Assembly (NCBI GenBank): GCA_914767715.1
Contig: OU612073.1
Coordinates: forward strand, 21,948,001 to 22,012,000
Direction: 5' to 3'
DNA length: 64,000 nt
Origin: Membranipora membranacea
Taxonomy: Eukaryota > Bryozoa > Gymnolaemata > Cheilostomatida > Membraniporidae
Positions within the stretch are counted from its first letter, which is position 1; each line of letters opens with the position of its first letter. Shown piece after piece: positions 1 through 13,400 of the stretch. A program made the translations under genes and the position numbers. The notes under the pieces are model-generated. The model searched no databases, was not told the origin of the DNA, and was given only the letters and a program-made list of their open reading frames with translations.

Positions 1-6
1 ACTTAC

Positions 7-140
7 ACAACAAGATGACTCATGTGACATGGATAAGTCGCAGGGCTAGGAGGAATCATCATATCAGAAACAGCTTTGTACATAGAAACGGCATAGCTGA
101 CATCATCAACGACGACCACCAGGCCAAGTAAGTGACCATC
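7..140 (-). CDS. Candidate internal exon of an unidentified gene
   Basis: On the minus strand a 134-bp stretch is open in a single frame (44 codons plus 2 bases). It is preceded by a strong acceptor (a T-rich tract ending cttacag) and followed by a perfect GTAAGT donor at the window edge. The translation starts DGHLLGLVVVVDDVSYAVSM and ends near PCHMSHLVV. I do not recognise the family. The plus strand also reads open here into a GTAAGT-like donor, but no acceptor is visible because the window begins, so the minus strand is preferred. The rest of the gene would lie left of the window and/or beyond 140; no companion exon was found within 4 kb. Confidence 0.4.
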
Positions 141-3100
141 CTGTAAGATTAAAATATAAAATTTTAGATTTGAGTTTGTAACTTTTTTTGTTGCTATGGC
201 TATGCTATGGCTAGTCGGAGCCCCTCAGACTCTTGCCTCCCCCCTCTGCCAGGGGGAAGCTATGGCCGTTGTCTGATGAGCAACAAGGAAACGTATATCT
301 AGTGATGAACAATTGAAATCTACTTATCTCATTTGTGGAAGCAAGGTTAAAATAGTATCCTTATAAACATCTTGACAGAGATGGTTATTTTTACCAATAG
401 TATGTTGGGAAAATAATGTGTTCACAGAGAGTGGCATCTGTTTCCATGCGCAAATGTTTTCATTTGATGACCCTCATTTCTCATACTGAACTGGTCATCA
501 CACATAATCAAAAATCATAATCTATAAATCGGTGGGATGTAACAAATTTTTGGTCACTCATATGTCTAAGCAAGGAGTTAAAGTCTTTAACTCCTTGGTC
601 TAAGGTACCAGCCGGCTGTGTATCAATCCATTGTTATCGCCAAAGTGTCTTCTTGTCGTGACCAGACACCACTGTTGTGTTGTGATGTCGTGATCTGTGA
701 TCTGTTGTGATGTCTCCTCCTTGCTCCTCCCCCACTACTTATCTCATGCCAAGAGCCTGAGCTCTTGTCTAATACACTCTAGTGTACCACCGCTAGCTAA
801 TCGATGGTTGTACACTTTCTTCACAAATTAAGGCAGTGTCGCTTTGCTTGTTCCTAAATTGCCAATATGGTGTTCGGATTGCGGCACTTAGATCCCTAAT
901 GTTATCAAACGCATCTATCCGTCATCAGAGCAACTATTTACCTAGTGGCTGGAGCTGCCGAAAATGGCATGTATTTGGGTATCCCACAATGCAATTTTGA
1001 AATTACAACCAATAATAGGTCAATGATAACATAAAGAGATTCTCATGCTCGTCTAAGTTAGATTTTGCATTGTGGAAACCACAGGGTAATCGTGCCCTAT
1101 TGGATGGTGGGCATAGCCTGACAAGGTTTTTGTACATCAATAGTGGACATTGACCAATAAAAAGCTTCTCTCATCACATCATTCAGCAATCAGATCTGTG
1201 ATTTGATTTCTCTCTTCAGGAAGCGTCATCTACTGCTATGAAAATATCGTATGATTTGTTTATCGATCTCCCCGAACTCAGGTAATTTCTCGGCTTACAA
1301 TAGCGAGCATGGTACATCATGCAATGTGTATCCATCTTAATCTTTGTAGGATGTTTCTCGGTCAAAAAACTGACCACAAAGACCATGACAAGTGTGTCAC
1401 ATGTGGAAATAATTGGTCTATGGTACCAACTGGGGGTATATCAAACCCATTGTTATCTTAAAATAGGTTTCCTCCAATGAAGGGAGATGAATGGGGATGA
1501 ATGAGGGAGTTCATTGTTTCCACTATCGTCATAGTGATTGTGTGTTATAGTGTCATAGTATGATATTATGAATATGACTGGATTATTTATAAGGTAGAGT
1601 AAGGAATGGAACAGGTTAGATTGCGTACAAGTCGACTTGACTAATCAAGTTATCACAAGATACGATAGGAGTTATCTTCTTCTTATAAACAAGAAGACAA
1701 TTCTCTGAGTCGGTATCACCAAAGAGCAGGAAGCAGGGAGGGAGGTATATCCCACCCTCCCTGCTGGAAGTGACTCCTTGATAGCACCCAATATTGAAAC
1801 CAGGAAATCTCACACAGAAATGAGTAATAGTAATAAGCTCAAGTAAAATGCTAGAAAAGTTTATTGGATACATTGATAAGGTGTAGGGGCTGATGGTAGC
1901 CAGCAAGTTTGCATTTTAGATATCTATTTGTGATTTAAATACAGTTCCAGGTTATGTCAATTCACTCTGTTTACATCTAAATAAAGGTTAATTCTACTAT
2001 ATAGTCCACTTATCTCTCTTATTGATCGAGAAACATATACTCGCTCCATCAGCCCTCTTGTATTCGTAATATTATCTCAAATCTTAAAACTCAGAGGCAT
2101 TTAAATCCATATTCTTTTTAGCCATAAGGAAACTTCAGCCTGTATAACTGACTCTTCAGACATTTTATATACTGCTATCCAATATCCATGAAGTGTCGAG
2201 AGTCCTCTTTAATAATGTTTCCACACTCAAAGGTCTTATCAAGCAGGAAAAGGTAAAATCAGCCATTACTGATAAAATGCAATGCTACCCTGGAACCTTT
2301 TTTAACACAGATTATTTAGCATCCTTTGGATTATAAAATATTACACCTATATATCCCAGATTTATAACTTTATTAATGAGTAGAGAATTGCTTTATTTAG
2401 TGTGCCTGTCAAGTTGCCAGCAGTTTTTGGGATAGACATTGCTTCCAACACAAGAGTTGTCACAACATATGGTCCTTCCTAGGGTAATATCGTAAATGTA
2501 AGGTAGGAGATTTATAGCCAAAGTTACAGGATGTAGGGGCAAGGTTAAATGTATATTTACATTAGTTGCATAACAGACAAACTCAGACCCAGTTTGTTAA
2601 TATTAGAAACAACACTCTGTCAAAGTGTAAAATTAGCCCGATGATACACTGTTGTGAATGTGAGTGCCCCCAAGCTGATTGGAGGGGTCAGCAGCGGTGT
2701 TATATTTTACTTTAGTCACTCTAAGTGTGCGTTAAGCAAATTAGCGAAACAATTGCATTCACATAATATTATAACAGGTTATGCCTGTACTAATGAGTGG
2801 CCGATAAAATTATGAATGCAAAGAGCAATTAGTAGGAAATATTTTGAAACTTAGGCTAGAACTAACAGAAATTTGAGGGCGGCATCAATATTTCTTCGTA
2901 TTTGTTTAAATAGCTAGAAATTTTGCACTGGGATGATGCATTCTCTGCCATATAATATGGAAGCTGAATAAACAACTTTGCATGATTGTTCTCCATCAAA
3001 CCAATGTGAAAGTAGTTTCTGTCAGGTACATTATTATTAGCGTACTGCATACTTGATATGGTGCTGAACTTAAAATATACTAGTGATTCAGAAGCGTTGT

Positions 3101-4226
3101 ATTTTTGGCGAAGAAAACAGGAAATTAGAAAATATTGTAAACATCAATATGTCAGACGGAGAGGTAGGCCGCTAGGCGTATAACGAGATATTTATTACGG
3201 TGTTTTTGTTTTGAGCCTGTGCTCTTATAATCTATTAGCTCTCAGCAGCCATATTATAAATTGCTGTATTTCATTCAATATCAGCTCAAAACTCCAGTTT
3301 TACATCACCGGGACAGTATTATTAGCGACAGCTATTCAGCGAAAGTAATCTGAACGCATTGGAGAGTGTTATTGACAAGGAGTCAAGTTTGAGAACATTT
3401 CAAGCGGTGATCAGAGTTACTGTAAAAAATCTGGACAGATGAAAAGCAAATATTGATTTAAAATCTGTCATCCTCTACTGCTGCTGCTTAACTCAACACT
3501 GTCACTGTCACGGTATCAAAGTTAAGACTCTGTAAACAAGTCGTTGCGAAAGACATCTGAATTATTCTTAATCAAGACTAAAAGTATCGGAAATCATCTA
3601 TCGGACAATGTGCTCAATACTTTGTATTTGTAATTGCACATGTTTGTACTAGTTAGGGGAGGCAGTGTCTCTACTTGACAAAAGAGATTCTTGAGCAACC
3701 AGAGCTCTCAATTGGAGGTCCATAATTGTCTTGACACGAGTTTGGTTTTAGAGATTGTGCTAAGTGAATCTAAGTGAATCGTCACCAATCTAAATTGCTG
3801 GAAGGATAATGTATAATTAATTATCTGCTTCAGAGTGTAAATCTTCTCAGCTGTTATATATAAAAACTGAGTCACCATCTGGCAACAGCCACTCCGCTGT
3901 AGAGAAGTTATTTGACACCACACCATCGTCCTAATTCACCTGAAGTAGATCTAGACAGATTATAATACTCTGTCATATGCTAAAACCAAATACTCGATCA
4001 TTTCTCCCGACACATGCACAGATATTACCAAGGATAGTGACGCTATCAACGCCGACGCCTAAGTGGTGAGCATAGAGGTAATTACTACTTTCTAAGTCAA
4101 GAGTTTACAGGAGATAAAGTAGAAACACTTCGACTCAAAAGTACAGGGAACTTTACCATCGAGTGGTGAACTTCTTCACACTAAAGAGATCTTGTCGGTG
4201 TTGTATCTCTGTGTTCTTTGACAAAG
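141..4226. other. Non-coding stretch upstream of first alternative exon
   Basis: I see no supportable coding exon. Short open frames here lack splice context and family resemblance. A small perfect hairpin (AAGGAGTTAAAG and its complement) lies near 573-597. The 3' part just before 4227 should hold the promoter and 5' UTR for exon 1a of the proton-channel gene; no TATA box is obvious. Confidence 0.4.
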
Positions 4227-4432
4227 ATGGCGGCACCTAAGCGAGGGCCTAATATGCATTCAGTTAGGCGGCGGCAAATGTTAAAAAAACGGTTAAAGCT
4301 TCGTGAAAGTAAAGATAATGTATCCGTCAACTCTGGAAGTTCTGCGACAATTGCGGGCTCTCTGGCCAGCGCCCTCAGTGTCGGGATGTTATCTGTAGCG
4401 GATCCTACACAAAGAAACCCAAGTGAACTGAG
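4227..4432 (+). CDS. Proton channel alternative first exon 1a
   Basis: The start is ATG in a good Kozak context (AAGATGG), giving MAAPKRGPNMHSVRRRQMLK. It runs 68 codons plus AG and stops at donor AG|GTATGT, phase 2, which matches the acceptor at 20941. The peptide is basic (RRRQMLKKRLKLR) and then Ser/Ala-rich, as expected for a cytoplasmic N-terminus ahead of S1. Without splicing the frame stops after only six more codons. The intron to exon 2 is about 16.5 kb and contains the three other first exons, so this is the most distal promoter. No homology between this peptide and exons 1b-1d is evident. Confidence 0.65.
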
Positions 4433-7400
4433 GTATGTTTACAGACAATAAAATCATATCTTAGATTAATACAAAATGTCTCTGTGAAGTACTGGTGGTA
4501 TTATACCAAATGTCTCTGTGAAGTACTGGTGGTATTATACAAAATGTCTCTGTGAAGTACTGGTGGTATTATACAAAATTTCTCTGTGAATTACTGGTGG
4601 TATTACATAAAAACTGTTAATCTGGAAAGATCCAACACATCATTGTAGGAATTATTTTTGTCATTCCTCAGTCTGTTAGACAGGGTGGAAGGATTAAGGC
4701 CATTACATGTTTAATAGGGATAAATGTAAGGTTCATAAAGCTATAGCTCAGCTCATCCATACGCCTATCAGAATTTATTTGTGGATCTGATAACGCTTTC
4801 AGCGATTGATAATTTCTACCACCTCTACCATGCCCTTGTCAGGGATGACTGCTGCTAGGACGTAATCCAGGGATGGGCGGACATGATGTATCTATTCGAA
4901 ATAACTAAATAACACATCTCATGTTGATTATCAGTAAGAGAGATTCGCAGACTGCAGATCAAGCCATAAATCAAGACTGTTGAAATGCTGCTGAAATGTA
5001 ATCTCTTAGAAATCAGCAGATGTGTCATTCTCCGTATAGATTTTTGGTATATGTATCATATGCTTGTGGGAAGGCGATAGCATCGTGTATATAAATATTA
5101 CAAAGGTATTAAGATGAAAATCTACTGAATTTGAGTAACAGTCTGAATATCATCAGGGATCTCTTATATTTATAGGTGTCTGGTGTAAAGTGTGCATATT
5201 CTTTCAGACATCAATTAGCCTTTTCCCTAGGGTTTTATGTATAGCTGTAAAGCTGTATAGCTGGCTGTTAATTTGAGCTTTCAGCAGGAGTTCAGGATCA
5301 AGGTTCTCAAAGTTTATGTTTGGTACAATATAATAGCCTGTCACTCCGAGCAATAAAATGCTACCTGCAAATACTGGGCTTGATGTCTGGGTGTGTTTTC
5401 TGTGATAATCGAGGAAAAAAATCCATCAGTTTCTATGGATTTATTTTATTGTTTTCACCTCGGTTATTTCATTGACGTCATAAGAAAAAATTCCGAATGG
5501 TGCTGCTGCCACATGATCGAACAAATACGTCATTTATTTGATGATATTAATTGAAGAAGTCAGCTTGAACGATTCTCTGCATAAAAATGTATTGATCAAC
5601 TCTTATTATACTGTGCTAGATTTGTGGCAGCACACCCAAACAAGCACATCCTAATAAGTTCGATCATGTAGTGGTTTTTAATTCTAGGGGTTTTAACCTA
5701 GTAGTTGTTAATTCGTGAAAACTTTGTAATGCAAAAATTTGTTCTCTTCCATAATCACCTACTATTTAATTTTTCTATGGTTCAGATTTCGATCCATATT
5801 CTGAGACATATTATCCTGTGTTGAAATATTGGAAAATGATTACATGAAATAAGTCTAGGATTAATTTGGTAAAATAAACTAAGTTATAAGGCTTACATTG
5901 AACTAATACCAGCTAGCATTGTGATTAAATAACATTCTCTATAAAAACTATGTCAGCGGCTTATTACTTTGTTTGCCACTGCAGCTCTGAGAGAATTAAA
6001 TATATATATAAATATGAGAGCAAATAAAATTAGATTAGAGTCTAGACAATAGATAGTAAATCAGCTCACAGAGGCTAGGAGAGGGTAGTTCTTACCCATA
6101 AACATATCGATGTTAATATTAGTTGGCTGATATCACATGTTCACCAGCTTAAAATATGGGTACGCTATGTAAAGTTTGTAGAAAACTTTCTATGTCTTAT
6201 CTTACCTAAGATCCAGAAATTTTGATTGTGATTTAAGTGCACTGATATTTCGCTCCTGTCACCCTCTCCCCCCCCCCCCCTACTGCAATGAGCACCACGC
6301 AATGCAGTATTCTGAGGGTGACCATAACCAAAACATAAGGGACTCGGAACTTTATGTTGAACCTGTATTAGAAATTATCCCACTAATCCGCAGAAGGAAA
6401 TAACTCCTGATATACTTGTGAAAGAAACAGATGGGTGCGTTATCAGGGATGGTGGGTGTTAACATATCACTGGATGAGGAAATCAATAATCAATCACTCC
6501 CAGCCGCTCAGGCTAAGTTTAAGAAAAACGAAACAGAACAAAATCTGCCTCTCCAGATTAGAGAGTGTTTATTCTTCTCACTCACTTAAGTAAAACTTCG
6601 CAATAAACTAATCCCTGGGAATGACTGGGATGATCAATAAACAAAGTCTGGTATTGTATGGAATCCGGCTTGTTTGTGTTTGAGGCATTGATTTTCGAAT
6701 CCATAAACAGTTACAGTATTAATTATCGCATACAAATAAACACAGACAAATAAACACCTCAGTTCGCAGTACTTAACACCACAGGAAAAGTGTTATAAAT
6801 CACTATGGTTCCATGGATCGATTATGTAAGGATTTCGGTAGTAATCGCCCCATGGAAATGGCATTAAAGTCAAATTCCAATTGTGACGAATGACTTTTTG
6901 GACGCGAATATCCAAACCGTGTTTATTCGACCTATTTCCTAATTGGCGTCGTGGCCGAATGGTTAGTGCGCTTGCACACAATACCTTCAAAGGGTTCATA
7001 TCTCGGCCGCGGCAGGTTCTTTTCATGTTTTTCCCATCATGGGAATGGATAGAATCCACTGGATTCTAACCATTCGAAATTGGAGTGAACCACAAAATCG
7101 ACCCATGGAACCATAGTGATTGAGAGGTGGTAGGATGAATCATACATAGCGTTGTTTCACTACCTGCAGGATTATCCAACCCTGGCAAATTTCGAGAACT
7201 TAAATTCCTTTAGAGTGCTCTCCTTTTTGTGATTGTTTATAAGTGATGTCTTCCTCCATCCGAGATCATACTATGACAAAATTCTAAGCTGGCTGACTCC
7301 CACGCTGTAAACATGGTGCTGTATCTATTTGTGATAGATTCCGTTGCAAGATTTAACATGTGGAGAAAATTTAAAGCTAATTCTCTAGTCGTTAAGAAGC

Positions 7401-10400
7401 AGCTAAGTGGTCTGTAATTGGTTGATATAACGGATCAGTTAGGCTAAATCCATTGTTTGATTGATCTATGGCAGTTACATAGTTTGCATATTGACTCTGT
7501 TTCCAAACAAACTCGTTATCTTGAACCATCTTCAGGTGTTTGCTTTTGCATGTTGAGAGGTATTTGTAGTGTATATCTGAGTTGTCAATCCAGATTCTAG
7601 CGGCACACTAAACTCTTTTGCTACGCCGCACTCGGCATAAAAAGAGAAAACTCAGTAGATTGATAGATATATACTGGCAGCCCAAACAGGATTATATAAC
7701 TTGATGTAACATGTTTACATTGATATAGTTGTCTCCCCTATACAAAACTACTGTAGCGATTTTTTTTACTCGTACTATAACTGTAAATAAAAATAAACTT
7801 TTTCAGGGAGGTTATTGTAATTATGAAGTATGTTAGTATTTAACTTGTTTGCGATGTTATGACTGGGAGTTGCTGGTAGAAGGCTGTAAATTCCTGTACA
7901 TCATTTGCCAGCGGTTTTTTACACCTTTGTTTTCCTTTTGTACATTGAGTCACAATATGTAGAAACTCGGTAGAAATTCACAAAATAACAAACACAGCTA
8001 ATAAAACCTCGCATTTATTGAAATTGTTTACAAAGATGTTTAACTCACGTACGCAAATTTCAACATTCTTTTTATTTATGGTTTTCCCTGCGGAAACCTT
8101 TTGAAAATAACAGTGCCATAAACGTATTATTAACGTGTTGGTTAAGGTGCAGACACAAGCCCTGAATATAACGCCCACAACAGTAAAAATGTCCCAAACA
8201 CAGTAATTTGGGCTTTATTGGCGGTCAAGTAGTTCATATTCACCAGTCTTTGGGTTGTAAGCACTGAATTAAATTCTTCTCATAGAATGGAAATAGTATC
8301 ATAGCGTTATACAGTTAGGACACTAAACACAGAGACACATCAGACTGTTATCTGATTGGCTGTCCCTAGTAGCATGAATAATTAGCCTGAGAAATTGTCT
8401 TGTTTACAAAATTGCAAACAGTAATTATACCCCTACAGTGTCGATGATTTGGGCATTTCTAGATTGCTACTAGGGACTGACTATTTTTGCAAGCCCTTTG
8501 TTTTGCAAAAGAAAGCTAATGATGCTATTCCAGATATGGAATTTAATGGTTGTAAGTTATTCAAAAGGAATTTTGTTAATTCCCTTGCACTATAGTATCT
8601 TTTTTTGAGCTGTTTTTTTATTTCCAACTTCCAATTCTTCTCTGCTACTATGCATCACATAAACTGTGCATAATATAAGTGTAAATTAAGATTTACCAAT
8701 GGCCTTCAGCCTTGCATCAATCTGTATGGATGCCATAACTGAGAACAGCATTAGTTAATCTACTCATGATATAATAATATGGAATAATTGAGATATTCCG
8801 ATTTATTGAATTGCCTGATAAGCGAACATCTCTAAATGATATGTGCCATTCAATTGGTAATTACTGCAGATCTCACGATACTGTATTATAGTTTAGCATC
8901 GGCATGAATAATCGCTGTTGTTGGGCTGCAGGGGATCTACTGAACCCCTGTTCCTGTTTATACTGCCTGTCCTCAACACATCACTTATTGAACTTTGACG
9001 AAGCTATCAAAGTTGCAAGGGTTTCTACCCAAAGCGTGTGATTGTTTTATAACTAAAAGACCGAACCTAAAGAAATTATTTCAATCAAAAGGAAACCGAT
9101 AACATAGATAAACTGACAGAGCTATGGGGTATTGTTTGATTAAACAATTGCTGAAACTTAAACAACAATCAAGCTATTTAATGGAAGCATTGGCTTAATA
9201 GAAATTGCTGCTTCACACTTTCAAACCTGTGTGCAAGTAAAACACAACGAACAAAGGTCTGACTCTTGTTTAGCCAGTACAGTGCAACTGTCCGAGCTGC
9301 GTGGAGCAAACAGAGGGATTGTTCTGAGTTGACTCAAGTTCAATGCACTGAGTTTAATCCTCAGACTGACACTGTATAAATTGGACTACACCCCATCTTA
9401 ACCTCTGAATTACTCTGGAAGCTATTCAGCGGTGAGGGGAAATCAGTGTCAAAAACTTGCCCCATACTGGGTGACTCAGTTTGACATACGTGGTAGCCTA
9501 GCCTCATCATTCGTACGCACAGCGGATATTGAGACCACAATAAACCTGGGAGCACCTGTAGACACTATAGGACTAAATGAGATTAATATCCTGACATTTT
9601 TCTGTTGTGTTGAAACTTTAATTTCGTTGGATTATTGATTTAATTGAAGGGAATTAGTTTAATTATTTACGGTTATTGTGACTGTAAGACACAAGATCAG
9701 ACTTTTCGCTATTGTTTCCTGTGAGCTTGAGTAGTGCGGATATTGACAGTTGACACCAACTTCTGCACAATAGATTAGCTGTGGGTAATTTCCATTTGTC
9801 ACTCTACCTATTTGATGTTGCTGCCTCCCTTACGCTGTAATGTAGAATCTATCTACATTTTGATGTGATGAGTGATTGAGGATATTATTAAACATTTCTC
9901 GGAGCTAAATTAAGAACAGGTCAGGCAGGTGTGAAGTAGAATACCTAGATGAACATCAACTCAACATCCTTCAACAAACTACAACCGTGAGGTGTTAGAT
10001 AGTCTGTAATTCGTACCCACAGTGATCAGGTAGTCAAGTTGATTTTGATACAAGCATAAGTATTTTTTTAAGTACAAGCAACATAAGAAGGAAAATTATC
10101 AGCGTTTATCTATAGAGGGAATATTCAAAGGCATAAACCTATTCACGTCGCTGGATAAAGATCTCTATACATTGTTCCCTTTGACTGAATTCATCCGAAG
10201 AAGCTAAAAAAAGCTCTCGAATTCCGAACAAAACAAGGACTCTGAGTCATCACCTACTCCTCTTGGATTTGCTTTCTTGCTTCACTCGAGTTTGAGAATG
10301 TCGGTGAAAGCGAAATGTATGGAGTTTGTGTGCTGTACGTATGGCACTGGATACCCAGATATGCCTGCTGACACGCTTCTCAAACTGGTTGTTGATCCAA

Positions 10401-13400
10401 CAGCGTTCAGCAAACCAATGCCTACCGCTGAGCAACATAACGCAACGTAAGTTACGATGTTGTGTGAGTGTGTCAAGGTCCTGGATAATGGCAGTAACCA
10501 TAGACCTACTAATAATAAGTTTATTATTAGTAGGTAAATGGCAGTAACCTGTTTCTTTCGATTACGCCTTTCTCACAAATCAGATGATTTGGACTTAAAA
10601 AGGTCACATAAGAATTATTCCTCTAGCAATTTCGAGTCGGAAAGATAATCGCAGCTCAAACTCTGTTCACATCATCATCATATCTGACCCCGCTCTGTTA
10701 CAATCATGCTCTCGAGAATTTGATATTGCTGATTGATCAATGCTACAGTTTTAAATAGGGAGCTTTTCATGTTTGCCATTCCAACTCTTACGGGTTTTTA
10801 TAGGTTTCATTAAAAATAACTGTTCACTTATTCGCATATTATTGTGCGAATTTTAGTGTTCCTCCAGTTATGATGTCAGCAAAGACTCCTTGATACCAGT
10901 ATATATTATACGGGTGTAGGTGTTTGTGTTCTCATCTAGGCACGCAGTGGTGATTCGGTGTTAAAAATTTGATATTGAAAGATTTCAATTACTTAACTTT
11001 ATTATTTCACTTCTAAGTATTCATCACACAATAGGTTTTGTATCATAATCAAGTTCTTTGTATATACCCACTTCGCTGGAACTTGAGTGCCCATGTGCTG
11101 GAGGGTACTTGTGTCTAGTATGTTTGTCACAGGGAAAATGTATCTTAGTTTGTATAATATCTTAGCTATAAAATCCATTAAAACACTCAATGATAAAATG
11201 GCAGATTGATGGTAGATGCAGGCAGGGCTGGAAGGCTGCAAAATACTGGCTTCTTTTTTCCGTTTTTTCCTGTGTACACAATTGTGCTACATTTATTTAG
11301 ATGACTTGCGTAATATTGTGCAAGGTCAGCAAGATGTTAGAAAGCTGAGAATCAAACTCTCATTGCGACATTCTTTCGGAGTTTCTCTGAAGCTAGTTAT
11401 TATACATTCCGTAATGAAAGTTAGTCCATCTTTTATTAAGTGAAGTTCAATTTTCACTCTATAATAATAATAATAATATTATTGCGATCTGTCAGGGTTG
11501 ACAATGACTGGCACTGATGTTGTGCCGGCTCTGGAAGTTTTTTTTTACAGTGACGACTAGGTTTCCAAGTCATTAGTGCCACGCTTCAACCACTGACAGC
11601 CTTAACCCAGCGTGAAGCATAGCGCTACAAGGCCGGAGCTGCAGTGGTTGGTGACAGGGTCTTTTGGTATAGAGCTATACAATACAGGAAGGTTCTTTTA
11701 CCTGCATGCACAATGATGTTGTACATACAAAAGACATCCATTATTTTGATTCCTGCTCCGAAGGGAATATGTGCTCAGTCAAAGTCGAGACGACTTTCGG
11801 TACCGTATGGGATTCGAACCACACCCAGCTGGTCAATTGATGAGCCGAACTGACTGAATTTATCGCTGATTCAACCAACTTTAACCAACTTGCCTTAGTA
11901 GAACGTAACCTCCATGAGGTTGCAGGTCTTGCCTGTCGGCTTATCAGATTTAGAAGTTGTCATACACAACATAAAGAATTAAACAAAAGTAACACAACTC
12001 CTGAGTATAATCTTTATATTTTTCATCCCTGCTAAAAGTGACCAGGAAGGGTTGGGCACCTCCACCCTCCTTGAATTGAAAATTTAAAAAGATTACTGAC
12101 GGTTGAAACATACTATCCATGAGAAGATACACGTGATAACGGTGATAATCATATAAAAGTCTGGTAGTCTCTCCCTCTAAATTATTGACACTGACATAGC
12201 CCGAGCCCCTCATACCTTTGCTGACGTCCCCCCCCTCCCAATGACTGGATACTGACAATATTGACAACACTGACGCAGCTGTGATAAACAGCGAAGACTT
12301 CAGAGGTGTGGGCACGATTAAGCAGTAAGCTCCCTACACGGAATCAGTAGGAGATGAATTATACACTTTCTCACACTAATAATTGACAGGTCAATTTATA
12401 CCAAGCTAATCAATAATCATAACTATGCATCCCGACAAAAGATTAGAAAATAAAAAGAGCAATTGAAAATTCACACCCATTTAAACTCATTATTTGGACA
12501 TTATAGCCTGGGCTTATTTATATGCTATGTAACTCTTGTAGGCTGTATTTTTATCAAAGTTGATTATGTTCGTTCAATACAGTGTGATCAGGTAAATGAG
12601 CATATTGTGTAAGTTAAAAAGCATTTATTGATTAATAATTATTACATGTTTATTATATAATTGTTCAAATATGCGCTGGTACCCAGCATCTTGACAAAAT
12701 GTGGCAACAGGATATTTTGAGGAGGAGATAATATAATTGGCAATTAAAAATTTCATTTGGCATAAGGGCGCCTAATAGCCTACAATTATATTTTTTGATT
12801 GCGTTCAGCTGGTAGCAACAAAAATTGGTATGGTCATGAAGCGTCTCTTGGTTTTCCGCCTTCAAGCTTTGATGCTGCTGGGAATTTACAGTAGGCCTGA
12901 TCACAAAAAAAGTAATTTGAAAACAGGAAAATATTTTAAACTTGCACATTGGTCAAATTTGTGCAAAAGTCTTTTAGTTGCTAATGTTTGGTTCATCACC
13001 TCACATTCGTCAGACATCATTTAACTCTATGATCAGCACAGAGATTGACTGTCTATAATTCGGAAGAAGTTTTCTGTCGGAATATTCATATTCCCCCAAA
13101 TTATTTACTGTCGTGACGCAACGTACAACGCAACATACTTCTGTCAACAAAACTAGGGGATAAACCTAAACACTGGTCACATTCAAGATTTATTCTTACA
13201 ACAACTGCGGAGATTAAAATCGTCACCAGTTTTGTTGTCATGGGATCGAAAGTAGGAGACTTTCGTAAGCGCAGGTCTTTAATCAGAATGCTGACTAAAG
13301 ACAGCAGTCAAAGTTTGGATACAATCACTGACACTGTGTTTGAGGAGGATTCAGAGCCGGCGGCTTCTGTAGACCTAGAGTGAGTCTTATATGTAGATTG

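Larger units (their letters stand above)
4608..13239. other. Long intron / intergenic stretch between first exons 1a and 1b
   Basis: No coding exon is supportable in this 8.6 kb. It holds a foldback element with a tRNA-like core (6798-7121), a 32-bp palindrome at 10504-10535, a C-run near 6270-6282 and a possible minus-strand SINE end near 11740-11860 (a reverse-complement B box around 11809-11825). For exons spliced from 1a this whole stretch is intron. Confidence 0.5.

Noticed and set aside
1616-1906. 96-codon minus-strand frame
   Set aside because: No splice sites, domain or family resemblance; length is compatible with chance.
4472-4607. CRISPR-like array
   Set aside because: The repeats are directly adjacent with no unique spacers and the context is clearly eukaryotic.
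11740-11860. tRNA gene on the minus strand
   Set aside because: A B-box-like GTGGTTCGAATCCC is present, but no cloverleaf forms and no proper A box lies at the right distance; at most a SINE end.
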